From contig NZ_CP116413.1 of NCBI RefSeq assembly GCF_030064675.1, positions 1,892,001 to 1,956,000 of the forward strand: DNA of 64,000 nt. Direction: 5' to 3'. This stretch comes from Crossiella sp. CA-258035. Its GTDB lineage: Bacteria; Actinomycetota; Actinomycetes; Mycobacteriales; Pseudonocardiaceae. Below the pieces are notes generated by a model. That model did not search any database. It was not told the DNA's origin and saw only the letters and a list, made by a program, of their open reading frames with translations. Shown in pieces: positions 53,823 through 62,227 of this stretch. The translations under genes were made by a program, and so were the position numbers. Within the stretch, counting starts at the first letter, position 1, and each line of letters begins with the position of its first letter.

Positions 53823-55475
53823 TCAGGTGACTGGAGTAGAGCGCAGCCGCAATGGGTCCGGGCGGACCAGCGAGGCCGCGGCCAGCGCGGACACCGCGAA
53901 CGCCCCGGCCAGGTAGCCCCAGTCGTAGAGCGCTGACTCGCCGGTGGGGTAGGTGACCAGCAGCAGCCACACCGAGGCGGCCACCACGCCCACCACCAGG
54001 CGGCCGGACCAGGCGAAACCGGCGGCCAGCGCCAGCGCCCAGCTGAAGTACCAGGGGAAGGTGGTCGGCGAGAGCACCGAGGCGGCCAGCAGCACCAGGG
54101 CCGCGTGGTGCACCGCGGTCCTGCCGCCGGTGCGGGCCAGCCACCACTGCCGCAGGCCGAAGGCGACCAGCAGCAGGTAGCCGGTGGTCCTGGCCACGCC
54201 GAGGAACCAGCCGCCGTCCACCGTGAAGAACACGCTGACCAGGCCGTGCACCAGCTGGCCTGCCGCGGTGGGCAGCGACAGCCAGTTGATCACCGCGGAG
54301 GAGTTGCTCAGCGCGTGCAGCCAGCCGAGGCCGACCCCGGCGGCGAGCATGGTCAGCGCGAAGGTGCCGGTGAACACGGCCAGCCCCGCGGCCACCGCGC
54401 GGCCGAGCCTGCGGCGCGGTGAACCGGCCATCCGGGCCGCCCACATCCACACCAGGAACGGCAGCGCGAGCGCCGCGGTCGCCTTCACCGCGACCGCCAG
54501 GCTGACCAGCGCGATGCCCAGCACGAACCGGCGGTCCAGCACGAAGACCACGCCCGCGGCGAGCAGGCCGACCATGAGCAGGTCGTTGTGCGGGCCGCCG
54601 ACCAGGTGCACCAGGATCAGCGGGTTGGCCGCGGCCAGCCACAGCGCCAGCGGGGCCTTGCCGCCCAGCCGCACGGCCAGCCGGGGCAGCGCCCAGCACA
54701 GCAGCACCAGGCCGCCGACCAGCGCCAGCCGCATCAGCACCACGCCGAGGATCATGCTGTCGCCGGTGAGCGCGACCACGCCCTTGGCGATGAGGATGAA
54801 CAGCGGGCCGTAGGGCGCGGGGCTGTTCTGCCAGAGCCAGCTCACGTTCTCCAGCAGCGGCCCCCGGCTGAGCTCGATCGGGCCTGCCACATAAGGGTCG
54901 TAGCCCTGCCAGGCCAGCGCGCCCTGGGCCAGGTAGCTGTAGATGTCCCGGCTGAACAACGGCGGCGCGACCAGCAGCGGCAGCGTCCACACGCCGATGG
55001 CCAGCAGCACCCCGCGCGCCGAGGTCCGGCCCGCCCAGACGTCGCGGCCCAGCCGCACCCAGGCCAGCACGATCAGCGCGAGGCCGCCGTAGAGCAGCAG
55101 GGTGGCCAGGTCCTTGCCGTGGCCGAAGCGCACCCAGCTGAATCCGGTGTCGGCCAGCAGCGGGTCGCGCACCAGCACGCCGCCCGCGCCGACGCCGCCG
55201 AGGGCGATGAAGGCCGAGCCGAGCCCGCCGAGCAGCACCGTGCGCAGCGACACCGGCCGCGGTCCCGGCGCGGGCTCCGGCTCCGCGGCCGCCGTGGCGG
55301 TTTTGACCGGCGCGACGACCGGCCGTTCGGGCGCCTCGGGCGGCGTCATCGGCTGGGTGACCATGTCCGTGCTGCCCGCCGTCAGCGGCGCGGCGAGCAC
55401 CTGTGCGACCTCATGCGAAAACCGCACCGGTTCACCGCCGGCGCTCGAACGAGGAAGCGAGGGAATGGAGGTCAT
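53823..55475 (-). CDS. Polyprenyl-phosphate-mannose-dependent alpha-(1-6)-mannosyltransferase (MptA-like)
   Basis: 550 aa GT-C-type membrane enzyme with about 12 helices. The catalytic loop after the first helices contains LFSRDIYSYLAQGALAWQG (Asp-x-Tyr). MptA (Rv2174) lengthens the mannan core of lipomannan using decaprenyl-phosphate mannose, at the outer face of the membrane. Position next to pknL/Rv2175c and idsA2 matches that gene. The ATG at 55475 is chosen because GGAGGT lies just upstream; an ATG four codons earlier overlaps that site. The mannan type of this organism is not known. Confidence 0.87.
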   Translation of the reverse strand: MTSIPSLPRSSAGGEPVRFSHEVAQVLAAPLTAGSTDMVTQPMTPPEAPERPVVAPVKTATAAAEPEPAPGPRPVSLRTVLLGGLGSAFIALGGVGAGGVLVRDPLLADTGFSWVRFGHGKDLATLLLYGGLALIVLAWVRLGRDVWAGRTSARGVLLAIGVWTLPLLVAPPLFSRDIYSYLAQGALAWQGYDPYVAGPIELSRGPLLENVSWLWQNSPAPYGPLFILIAKGVVALTGDSMILGVVLMRLALVGGLVLLCWALPRLAVRLGGKAPLALWLAAANPLILVHLVGGPHNDLLMVGLLAAGVVFVLDRRFVLGIALVSLAVAVKATAALALPFLVWMWAARMAGSPRRRLGRAVAAGLAVFTGTFALTMLAAGVGLGWLHALSNSSAVINWLSLPTAAGQLVHGLVSVFFTVDGGWFLGVARTTGYLLLVAFGLRQWWLARTGGRTAVHHAALVLLAASVLSPTTFPWYFSWALALAAGFAWSGRLVVGVVAASVWLLLVTYPTGESALYDWGYLAGAFAVSALAAASLVRPDPLRLRSTPVT

Positions 55476-55642
55476 CGCGACCTCCATGGTCCCACAACGG
55501 CTCCGTGCCCCGGCACGGGATCGGGACCGGGGAGACGCAGGTCATCAATCCCTCGCCCCTTGGTGCCATTCAGGTGTCAGCCGGAAGAGGGAATTCCGGC
55601 GGTCCTGTTTCCGGCCCGTGTCAGCGCGGCGACAACCATTGG
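55476..55642. other. Intergenic region between idsA2-like and MptA-like genes
   Basis: About 165 bp. The minus strand should hold the MptA-like promoter. An imperfect inverted repeat CCGGAAGAGGGAATTCCGG (55578-55596) is visible. No other feature recognised. Confidence 0.35.
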
Positions 55643-56752
55643 TCAGTGGTCGCGGCGGGTGGCCTCGATGGCGAGCTCGGCGAGCTTGCCGCGGGCCTGC
55701 TCCTCGGCCATCGGCGCGGTCGCCAGCGCGCTCAGCGCGGCCTCGGTGTGCGCGGTGATCCGCTGCTCCACCGCCTCCACCGCGCCCAGCCGGTGCAGCA
55801 GCTCCCTGGTCCGGTCCACCCCGGCCTCGTCCAGCTCCGGGTTGCCGATCGCGGCCTGCAACGCGACCAGCGCGGGCCGGTCGCCCAGCTCCTCAGCTCG
55901 TTGCAGGCCGAGCGTGACCAGCAGCGTGCGCTTGCCCTCGCGCAGGTCGTCACCAGCGGGTTTGCCGGTGACCTTGGGGTCGCCGAACACGCCGAGCAGG
56001 TCATCGCGCAGCTGGAAGCCGATGCCGAGGTCGGTGCCGAAGGCGCGCAGCCCGGCGATCAGCTCCGGCGATCCACCGGCCAGCGCGGCGCCCAGGTGCA
56101 GCGGCCGCTCCACGGTGTAGGCGGCGGTCTTGTACCGGTTGATCCGCATCGCGGTCTCCGGCTCGTTCGCCGCGCGGGCCTGGGCCAGCACGTCCAGGTA
56201 CTGCCCGACCAGCACCTCGGTGCGCATGGACCGCCACACCGGGCGCGCCCGCGCCAGCGCCGCCTGGTCCAGCGCGGCGTCGTAGAGCAGGTCGTCGGCC
56301 CAGGCCAGGGCCAGGTCGCCGAGCAGGATCGCGGCGGAGAGCCCGAAGGCGTCCGGGGTGCCCGCCCAGCCAGCCGCGTGGTGCTGCATGGCGAAGCGCA
56401 CGTGCAGGGTCGGCTGCCCGCGCCGCCGGTCCGAGGAGTCCATCAGGTCGTCGTGCACCAGCGCGCAGGCCTGGATCAGCTCCAGCGAGCTGACCGCGCG
56501 CAGCACCTCCGGCGCGTCCGGCGACTCCGGCCGCCCGCCCCCGGCCCGCCAGCCCCACCAGGCGAAAGTCGGCCGGATCCGCTTGCCGCCGTCCAGGATG
56601 AAACTGGTCAGCGAGTCCATCGCGGCGGCGACCGTCTCGTCGATCGCGTCGATCTCCCGCCGTCGCTCCTCCAGGAACTCCCGGAGCGCCTCGTGCACGT
56701 GCGCGGTGAGGTCGATGTCGATCGGATGGCGCAGCAGCTGCGGTGGAGGCAC
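55643..56752 (-). CDS. Polyprenyl diphosphate synthase (IdsA-type, GGPP/FPP synthase)
   Basis: 369 aa class I trans-prenyltransferase. First Asp-rich motif ALVHDDLMDSSDRRRG, with RPTF upstream (GKRIRPTFAWWG), and second motif FQLRDDLLGVFGD, plus KPAGDDLREGKRT. Makes a C15-C20 diphosphate for isoprenoids. Homolog of Rv2173 (idsA2), in the same order. It would supply precursors both for decaprenyl/menaquinone and, possibly, for the terpene-synthase-like cluster of this window. The GTG is 6 nt after CAGGAT, divergent from metF. Confidence 0.93.
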   Translation of the reverse strand: MPPPQLLRHPIDIDLTAHVHEALREFLEERRREIDAIDETVAAAMDSLTSFILDGGKRIRPTFAWWGWRAGGGRPESPDAPEVLRAVSSLELIQACALVHDDLMDSSDRRRGQPTLHVRFAMQHHAAGWAGTPDAFGLSAAILLGDLALAWADDLLYDAALDQAALARARPVWRSMRTEVLVGQYLDVLAQARAANEPETAMRINRYKTAAYTVERPLHLGAALAGGSPELIAGLRAFGTDLGIGFQLRDDLLGVFGDPKVTGKPAGDDLREGKRTLLVTLGLQRAEELGDRPALVALQAAIGNPELDEAGVDRTRELLHRLGAVEAVEQRITAHTEAALSALATAPMAEEQARGKLAELAIEATRRDH

Positions 56753-56913
56753 CCTTCAATCCTGCGTGTTCCTCCGCCTGGGCGCATGCCCGGGTGGCGA
56801 AACTCCCATTTGCGGCACCTGGTATCGAGGTCGGCCGGACCGTGCCGCGAAGGGCGGATCCACTTGTTGGAACAACCCGCCAAAGCGGCATTCCGGGCCA
56901 GTAACCTTGGCGT
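56753..56913. promoter_or_regulatory. Divergent gap idsA2-like / metF
   Basis: 160 bp. TAACCT (56902-56907) lies 6 nt before the metF ATG; CAGGAT (minus strand 56764-56759) lies 6 nt before the GTG of the prenyl synthase. Both genes therefore look leaderless, with promoters facing away from each other. Confidence 0.45.
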
Positions 56914-57807
56914 ATGACGTCGGTGGTGGATCGCCTGTGCACAGGCAGACCCTCGTTCTCGGTGGAGTTCTTCCCACCGGGCGATGAGAACGCGGAGCGG
57001 GGCCTGTGGCGCTCGATCCGGGAGCTGGAACCGCTGGAACCCACGTTCGTCTCGGTCACCTACGGCGCGGGCGGCTCCAAGCGGGACCGCACCATCCGGA
57101 TCACCGGCCGCATCGCCGCGGAGACCACGCTGCTGCCGGTGGCGCACCTGACCGCGGTGAACCACTCGGTGGCCGAACTGCGCAACATCATCGGCTGGTA
57201 CGCCTCGGCCGGGGTGACCAACGTGCTCGCCCTGCGCGGCGACCCGCCCGGCGACCCGCACGGCGACTGGATCCCGCACCCGGAGGGCCTGGCCTACGCC
57301 GAGGACCTGGTCCGCCTGGTCCGCGGCCTCGGCGACTTCTGCGTCAGCGTGGCCTGCTTCCCCAACGGCCACCCGCGCTCACCCGACCTGGACACCGACG
57401 CGGACTACCTGGTCCGCAAGTTCGACGCCGGCGCCCAGTACGCGGTGTCCCAGACGGTGTTCCGGGTGGAGGAGTTCCTCCGCCTGCGCGACCGGGTGGC
57501 CGCGCGCGGGGTGGACGTGGACCGGGTGCCGCTGCTGCCCGGCCTGATGCCGATCACCTCGGTCAAGGGCGTGCGCCGGATGGCCGAGCTCTCCGGCGAC
57601 CCCATCCCGGCCGAGGTGCTGGCCCGGATCGACCCGATCGCCGACGACCCGGCCGCGGTGCGCCAGGAGGGCGTGCGGATCGCCACCGAGCTGTCCGAGC
57701 GGCTGCTGGCCGAGGGCGTGCGGAACCTGCACTACTACACGTTGAACAAGTCGACCGCGACGCGCGAGGTGCTGGAAAACCTCGGACTGGTACCCGCCAG
57801 AGCGTGA
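56914..57807 (+). CDS. metF: Methylenetetrahydrofolate reductase (MetF)
   Basis: 297 aa TIM-barrel FAD enzyme reducing methylene-THF to methyl-THF for methionine synthesis. Family blocks: FSVEFFPPGDENAERGLW, TYGAGGSKRDRTI, HLTAVNHSVAEL, ALRGDPPGDPHGDW, QTVFRVEEFL and LLPGLMPITSVKG, ending LHYYTLNKSTATREVLENLG. Position corresponds to Rv2172c. A strong hairpin follows 4 nt after the stop. Confidence 0.95.
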   Translation: MTSVVDRLCTGRPSFSVEFFPPGDENAERGLWRSIRELEPLEPTFVSVTYGAGGSKRDRTIRITGRIAAETTLLPVAHLTAVNHSVAELRNIIGWYASAGVTNVLALRGDPPGDPHGDWIPHPEGLAYAEDLVRLVRGLGDFCVSVACFPNGHPRSPDLDTDADYLVRKFDAGAQYAVSQTVFRVEEFLRLRDRVAARGVDVDRVPLLPGLMPITSVKGVRRMAELSGDPIPAEVLARIDPIADDPAAVRQEGVRIATELSERLLAEGVRNLHYYTLNKSTATREVLENLGLVPARA

Positions 57808-57811
57808 AAGA

Positions 57812-57845
57812 TCGGCCCTGCGGTCTGCACGGACCGTAGGGCCGA
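57812..57845 (+). terminator. Hairpin behind metF
   Basis: 14-bp stem (TCGGCCCTGCGGTC with GACCGTAGGGCCGA, one G-U pair) and a 6-nt loop. No T-tail. Confidence 0.7.
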
Positions 57846-57864
57846 CTGGTCCACTCAGGTGCAG

Positions 57865-57875
57865 CCGTTCGTCGC
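57865..57875 (+). repeat. CCGTTCGTCGC 11-mer, copy 1
   Basis: Identical 11-mer also found at 58488-58498 and 58554-58564, all in non-coding DNA flanking two small membrane-protein genes. Possibly a shared regulatory site. Confidence 0.45.
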
Positions 57876-57970
57876 ATCAGGTCTCCTTGTGATGAACAGA
57901 TACGGTGAATACCGTTGCGCCACATGACTTTCGCTAAGGTCATCGCACCCGGCGAAAGGTGGTGCCACCC

Positions 57971-58180
57971 GTGACGGCCCCGGATGCGCAGCCCCTGCTG
58001 TCGGATCACGCGCAGCTGACCATCGTGCTGGTGGTGTGGGTGGCGGTCGCGGTGGTGCTGACCGTGGTGGTGGTGCGCTCCTGCTGGCGCCGCAAGCGGG
58101 CCGACCGGCGATCGCGGGCAGCGGAGGCCGGGCCGTTCATCCGCCTGATGCCCCCGGAACCGGATACCAAGGCGTCCTGA
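57971..58180 (+). CDS. Small single-pass membrane protein
   Basis: 69 aa. One helix of about 22 residues (IVLVVWVAVAVVLTVVVV region), a basic stretch SCWRRKRADRRSR inside, and a short tail ending EPDTKAS. The GTG at 57971 has an AAAGGTGG site about 8 nt upstream. No family recognised. Confidence 0.6.
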   Translation: MTAPDAQPLLSDHAQLTIVLVVWVAVAVVLTVVVVRSCWRRKRADRRSRAAEAGPFIRLMPPEPDTKAS

Positions 58181-58487
58181 CCGGGCGGGTCTGGTCCGCC
58201 TTTCGTGAGTTCGTTCCCGGCAATCCGGATTCGTGTACAGCCGGGCGAATCGCGAAGAGTGACTAGATACTTTTCATCGGTCGAGCAGACCGCCAGGTCA
58301 AAATTTCGTGGGAGCCGACGTAATAGCTGGTCAGGGCCTGCTGAGTCGCCCTGAGCTGCGACGGGACCGCTCTTCGGAGAGATTGCGCCACTCGGGCGCG
58401 CTGCTCGGCTAGGTGATGCACACCGGCGCACAATAGGACTCAGGGTCGACGTCTTTGCCGGTTCAAGCTTTTTCGGGTGAACGGCAA

Positions 58488-58498
58488 CCGTTCGTCGC
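58488..58498 (+). repeat. CCGTTCGTCGC 11-mer, copy 2
   Basis: Exact copy of the 11-mer at 57865; here followed by CTCAATCGGGTGATAATC, part of which resembles the flank of copy 1. Confidence 0.45.
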
Positions 58499-58553
58499 CT
58501 CAATCGGGTGATAATCGCTGATCAGCGCTGACGTTGAGTTGTCGGCATAGGGA

Positions 58554-58564
58554 CCGTTCGTCGC
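58554..58564 (+). repeat. CCGTTCGTCGC 11-mer, copy 3
   Basis: Third exact copy, immediately before the most upstream possible start (58568) of the next gene. Confidence 0.45.
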
Positions 58565-58567
58565 GGT

Positions 58568-59080
58568 TTGCCGCCTGGCTGGCGCATTGCCACTCGAATC
58601 CCGCTTTTTTCCAAGATCACGCAGGAACACTGGGGGCAACGCAGCCGGGGTGTCGTCGCGGAGAGCGACGGAACCCGCCCCGCACACCTCCCCGACCCCA
58701 CCAGGCTCGCGACCCTCTCCCGGTTGCCCGCACGAGAAACGTGTTCGACGTTGAGTTCCGAACCACGCCGTCCACAGGCGTCCAAGCGCAAGGCTCCGGT
58801 GAAGCCCGCCGCGTCCCCGTCACCGCGCACGCCCCTGGACCTCTGTTACCTCATCCTGGAGAACTGGGGCTACTCGCTGCGCGCCCTGGTGATGGTGATG
58901 GGGCCGCTCCTCGCGGTCCTCGGCGCCGTCGTGCTGCTCGCCGTGTTCGCCGGTCCCTGGGTGGCGTTCTCGGTCGGCAGCGGCATCGCGACAGCCGGTG
59001 GCTGGTGCCTGCACACCGCGCGGAAGGAGCGCAGGCTCACCGCGGTGGAGCCGCCGACGGAACCGGCCGGCGGCAAGTAG
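58568..59080 (+). CDS. Membrane protein, start uncertain
   Basis: Up to 170 aa. The reliable part is the C-terminal half: PLDLCYLILENWGYSLRALV, then two hydrophobic helices (about residues 108-128 and 133-155), and a basic end (CLHTARKERRL). The N-terminal 80 residues from TTG 58568 are low in recognisable pattern; TTG 58751 would give about 109 aa. No family recognised. Confidence 0.5.
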   Translation: MPPGWRIATRIPLFSKITQEHWGQRSRGVVAESDGTRPAHLPDPTRLATLSRLPARETCSTLSSEPRRPQASKRKAPVKPAASPSPRTPLDLCYLILENWGYSLRALVMVMGPLLAVLGAVVLLAVFAGPWVAFSVGSGIATAGGWCLHTARKERRLTAVEPPTEPAGGK

Positions 59081-59086
59081 CCGCGT

Positions 59087-59470
59087 TCACCCCAGCCGCG
59101 CGTCCACCTCGATCTCGATCCGCGCCCGGGGATCCACCAGTCCGCAGATCGCCAGCGTCGCCGCGGGCCGAGCCTGGCCGAAAGCCTTGCGCAGCAACGG
59201 CCAGCACGGCTCGAAGTCGGTGCGTTCCGGCAGCAGGTAGCGCACCCGCACCACGTTGGCGAAGCTGCACCCCGCCTCGGCGAGGGCCTGCTCGATGTTG
59301 CGCAGGCACTGGGCGGCCTGGGTCAGCAGGTCGTCGGAGATGGTCATGGTGGTGTAGTCGAAGCCGGTGGTGCCGGAGACGTAGACGTGGTCCCCGGCCA
59401 CCACGGCCCTGGAGTACCCGACCTGCTCCTCGAACGTCGATCCGCTGGAGATCAACCGTCGCTGTGTCAT
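59087..59470 (-). CDS. RidA-family (YjgF/YER057c/UK114) protein
   Basis: 127 aa trimeric fold: YSRAVVAGDHVYVSGTTGFD, AAQCLRNIEQALAEAGCSFANVVRVRYLL, and ARPAATLAICGLVDPRARIEIEVDA with the conserved Arg (RIEIEVDA). Canonical members hydrolyse reactive imine/enamine intermediates. Ends 6 nt from the convergent membrane-protein gene. Confidence 0.9.
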   Translation of the reverse strand: MTQRRLISSGSTFEEQVGYSRAVVAGDHVYVSGTTGFDYTTMTISDDLLTQAAQCLRNIEQALAEAGCSFANVVRVRYLLPERTDFEPCWPLLRKAFGQARPAATLAICGLVDPRARIEIEVDARLG

Positions 59471-59480
59471 GCCGGAGAAC

Positions 59481-59630
59481 CTAAGCGCGGGACCGGTTTC
59501 CTGGCGAGGCGGTTTCCGGCCGGGGCCGGGCCGGGGCCGCGGTGGTCCGGCCGCCGCGCCGCTTTCCGGCGCGCAGGACCACCTGCAGGTCGCCGGTCGG
59601 CCTGGTGATGTGGAACTGTGTCGCCGCCAT
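59481..59630 (-). CDS. Small basic protein (49 aa) with strong ribosome site
   Basis: 49 codons from ATG 59630, behind an AGGAGGG site 5 nt upstream. The product MAATQFHITRPTGDLQVVLR is followed by a basic AGKRRGGRTTAAPARPRP region. It looks like a short beta-rich head and a disordered basic tail. It lies between RidA (same strand, 10 nt downstream) and the divergent AraC gene, so it may share the RidA transcript. Not recognised. Confidence 0.5.
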   Translation of the reverse strand: MAATQFHITRPTGDLQVVLRAGKRRGGRTTAAPARPRPETASPGNRSRA

Positions 59631-59798
59631 GGTGACCCTCCTGTTCCCGACCCGCGCACCCCCAGTGGCGCGCGTCGTACCGCGAAACCTAGGGCGGGCC
59701 CGTGAACAGGGAAATCCAGATCGCGACAGGATGCGAGGCGCAATTCGGACAACCGGCGCGGTGGGTGGCACGTCCTGGGTACGGCACGGGGAGTCAGC

Positions 59799-60773
59799 AT
59801 GATCTTGTTCGAGGGCCGGGATGTCGACGAGGTGCACGAGGTGGTCAGCACGCACTTCGCGCCGCACCGGCTGCGGGTGGTGGACAACCTGCCGCTGGCC
59901 GGGCGGTTCGTGGCCGCGCACGTCGGGGCGGTGTCGGTGTTCGAGCTGGGTTACGGCGCGGAGGTCGAGGTGCGACCGGGGGAGCTGCCCGACATCTACA
60001 ACGTGCACCTCCCGCTGACCGGGCACGGGGACCTGCGGGTGGACCAGCACCAGGTCGGCACCGACAGCAGCGTGGTCGGGCCGGGGCAGCGGCTGCGGAT
60101 GCGCTGGAGCGGGGACAGCAACACGCTGATCCTGCGCTTCACCCGCGCCGCCATCGACGAGGCGCTGGCGCTGCGGCTCGGCGACTCACCTGCCGCGCCG
60201 ACCCGGTTCGAACCGGAGGTCGGCCCGGCGGCCCGGTCCTGGCTGCTGGCCATGCGCGCCTTCGCCGAACAGGCGGGCTCGGGGCTGTTCGCCCGCTCGC
60301 CGCTGGCCGCCGCGCACTTCGAGCAGATGCTGGTGCACGGCCTGCTGGACTCCCAGCCGCACACCCTGGCCGAGGCCCTGTCCGAACCCGAACGGCCCGA
60401 GCTGCCGCAGGTGCTGCGCCGGGCCATGGCCTACTGCGAGGAGCACGCCGCCGAACCAGTCACCCCGGCGGACATGGCGCTGGCGGCCAGGGTCGGCGTG
60501 CGCTCACTGCAACGGGCCTTCCGCACCCACCTGGACACCACCCCGCTGGCCTACCTGTACCGGGTCCGGCTGGACCGGGCACACCGGGACCTGCTGGCCA
60601 TCGCCGAGGGCCGGGCCAGCGGTTCGGTCACCGATGTGGCGCTGCGCTGGGGTTTCACCCACCTCGGCCGGTTCGCCGCGCAGTACCGGCAGGCCTACGG
60701 GCAGCCGCCGGTGCACACCCTGCGCCAGGACCGGCCCCGGCTGCGGCTGGTCGGTGGGTCAGCGGTGTCCTGA
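59799..60773 (+). CDS. AraC-family transcriptional regulator
   Basis: 324 aa. N-terminal AraC-binding-type ligand domain (GAVSVFELGYGAEVEVR, YNVHLPLTGHGDL) and a C-terminal double HTH (MALAARVGVRSLQRAFRTHL, VTDVALRWGFTHLGRFAAQY). Likely activates nearby genes, perhaps the convergent nitrilase-family gene or RidA. ATG preceded by GGGGAG. Its last 15 nt overlap the convergent hydrolase gene. Confidence 0.91.
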   Translation: MILFEGRDVDEVHEVVSTHFAPHRLRVVDNLPLAGRFVAAHVGAVSVFELGYGAEVEVRPGELPDIYNVHLPLTGHGDLRVDQHQVGTDSSVVGPGQRLRMRWSGDSNTLILRFTRAAIDEALALRLGDSPAAPTRFEPEVGPAARSWLLAMRAFAEQAGSGLFARSPLAAAHFEQMLVHGLLDSQPHTLAEALSEPERPELPQVLRRAMAYCEEHAAEPVTPADMALAARVGVRSLQRAFRTHLDTTPLAYLYRVRLDRAHRDLLAIAEGRASGSVTDVALRWGFTHLGRFAAQYRQAYGQPPVHTLRQDRPRLRLVGGSAVS

Positions 60774-61460
60774 CAGCCGCGCGCGGACCACCGCGCCGGT
60801 CTCCGGTCCCGCCGCGGCCAGCACCGAGCCGTCCGCGGCCCAGATCGTGGAATGCCCGGCGCAGCGGTCGAAACCGCCGCCGGTGGCGCCCGCGCAGCTG
60901 GCCATGGCCACCGGCACGCCGTGCTCACTCGCCACCCGCCGCGCGCGGCGCTCCTGCTCGGCCAGTTCGGACTCCTCGTGCACCACCCCGGCCAGGTAGA
61001 CGTCCATGCCCAGGGCCGCGGTGTCCGCCGCGTGCCGGGGCACGCCGGTGTCCCGGCAGATCGCCAGGCCCAGCCGCCAGCCAGCCACCGTCAGCACCAC
61101 CGGCTCCGGACCGGGCCGGAACCGCTCCGGCTCCGCGCCGCCCAGGTGCTGCTTGCGGTAGACCACCCGGGCGCCCTCGCCGTCGATGGCCAGCATGCCG
61201 ATGTGCGGCCCGGCCACCGGCGCACCGGCCAGCGCCAGCGCGCCGGTGTCCGCGCAGGCCTCCACGACCGGCCACAGCCGGGCGTCCCCGGGATCGATCA
61301 GGTCGGCGGCCAGCTCGTAGCCGGTCAGCGACAGCTCGGGGAAGACCACCACCCTGGCCCCGGCCGCGCGCACGGTGGCGGCGTGGGTGACCGCGTTGGC
61401 GGCCACGTCGTGCGAGATGCAGGGCGGCTGGGCCACGGCGATGGTCAGCGGCGCGCGCAA
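60759..61460 (-). CDS. Carbon-nitrogen hydrolase (nitrilase superfamily)
   Basis: 233 aa. The Glu-Lys-Cys triad is visible: FPELSLTGYE, YRKQHLGG and LAICRDTG. It hydrolyses amide C-N bonds in small molecules; substrate unknown. The N-terminus MRAPLTIAVAQPP is typical. Starts 4 nt downstream of the LppM-like gene on the same strand, so co-transcription with it is likely. Confidence 0.9.
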   Translation of the reverse strand: MRAPLTIAVAQPPCISHDVAANAVTHAATVRAAGARVVVFPELSLTGYELAADLIDPGDARLWPVVEACADTGALALAGAPVAGPHIGMLAIDGEGARVVYRKQHLGGAEPERFRPGPEPVVLTVAGWRLGLAICRDTGVPRHAADTAALGMDVYLAGVVHEESELAEQERRARRVASEHGVPVAMASCAGATGGGFDRCAGHSTIWAADGSVLAAAGPETGAVVRARLSGHR

Positions 61461-61464
61461 CGGC

Positions 61465-62133
61465 TCACTCCACGGGGTCGAGGCGGGCGACGTAGCGCCG
61501 GTGCGCCACGAAGGCCATCACGTACACCAGCAGCGCCACCCCGCCGGAACCACCCGCGACCACCATCGCCCAGTACTCCCAGGACTCGGTGCGCTGGTCG
61601 GCGTAGGACACCGTGGCGGCCAGCTCGGTGATCTCCCCGGCCTTGGGCGACCAGCCGATGCCGTCGGTGAGGTGCCTGCCGTTGGTGCTGGCGATCCGGC
61701 CGGGGAAGCTGATCTTCAGCTGGACGTCGGTGCGCTCCGGCGCGAGCGCGGTCAGGTCGACCGACCCGGACAGCGTCACCAGGCCGCCGGAGCGGCGCAG
61801 CTGCAACCGGTAGTTGGTGGAGAGCAGCTCGGTGGCGTTGGCCAGCCCGCGCAGCTCCTCGAAGGTCAGCCCGTTGAAGAACAGCTGCGAGCCCGAGTAG
61901 CCGTCCCTGCTGTGCGGCAGCACCCGCACCCGGCTGGCCAGCTCGGCGGGCACCTTCAGCTGCGGGCCCAGGTCACCCTCTCGGGTGGGCAGGGTGAGCA
62001 GCACCAGCTCGCCGGAGACCCGGTCGTCCTCGGTGACCGCCATGGTCAGCGAGGCGCGCACGCAGCCGGAGAGGAACAACGCGCACAGCAGCCCGAGCAG
62101 CGGCAGGGCGAGGAGTCGCCGTGACAGGGGCAC
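61465..62133 (-). CDS. lppM: LppM-like lipoprotein
   Basis: 222 aa. Lipobox LFLSGC near residue 20, a beta-rich extracytoplasmic domain (SLTMAVTEDDRVSGELVLLT ... LQLRRSGGLVTLSG), and a C-terminal membrane helix (about 190-212) with a basic end. M. tuberculosis LppM (Rv2171) is at the same place in gene order and has phosphoinositide-mannoside-binding activity. The GTG at 62133 is 6 nt after CAGGAT; an upstream frame to 62307 lacks a family match. Confidence 0.87.
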   Translation of the reverse strand: MPLSRRLLALPLLGLLCALFLSGCVRASLTMAVTEDDRVSGELVLLTLPTREGDLGPQLKVPAELASRVRVLPHSRDGYSGSQLFFNGLTFEELRGLANATELLSTNYRLQLRRSGGLVTLSGSVDLTALAPERTDVQLKISFPGRIASTNGRHLTDGIGWSPKAGEITELAATVSYADQRTESWEYWAMVVAGGSGGVALLVYVMAFVAHRRYVARLDPVE

Positions 62134-62227
62134 CGGATCATCCTGCCAGCCATTCGGGTGACCTGTCCTTGCCAGCGCACAAGAATCCGAAAGCGACGCC
62201 GCGGAGCCGCCAGGTAGCGTCCCGGTC

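Larger units (their letters stand above)
58181..58567. other. Long intergenic region with repeated 11-mer
   Basis: About 390 bp, AT-richer than the window average, without a convincing gene. It contains two of the three CCGTTCGTCGC copies (58488-58498, 58554-58564) and palindromic AGCGCT and TGATCA near 58518-58530. Possibly a promoter and operator region for the next gene, or a small RNA; nothing specific is recognised. Confidence 0.4.

Noticed and set aside
58006-58687. Minus-strand open frames in the 58-kb intergenic region
   Set aside because: No ribosome sites, no family patterns, and partly antisense to the small membrane-protein gene.
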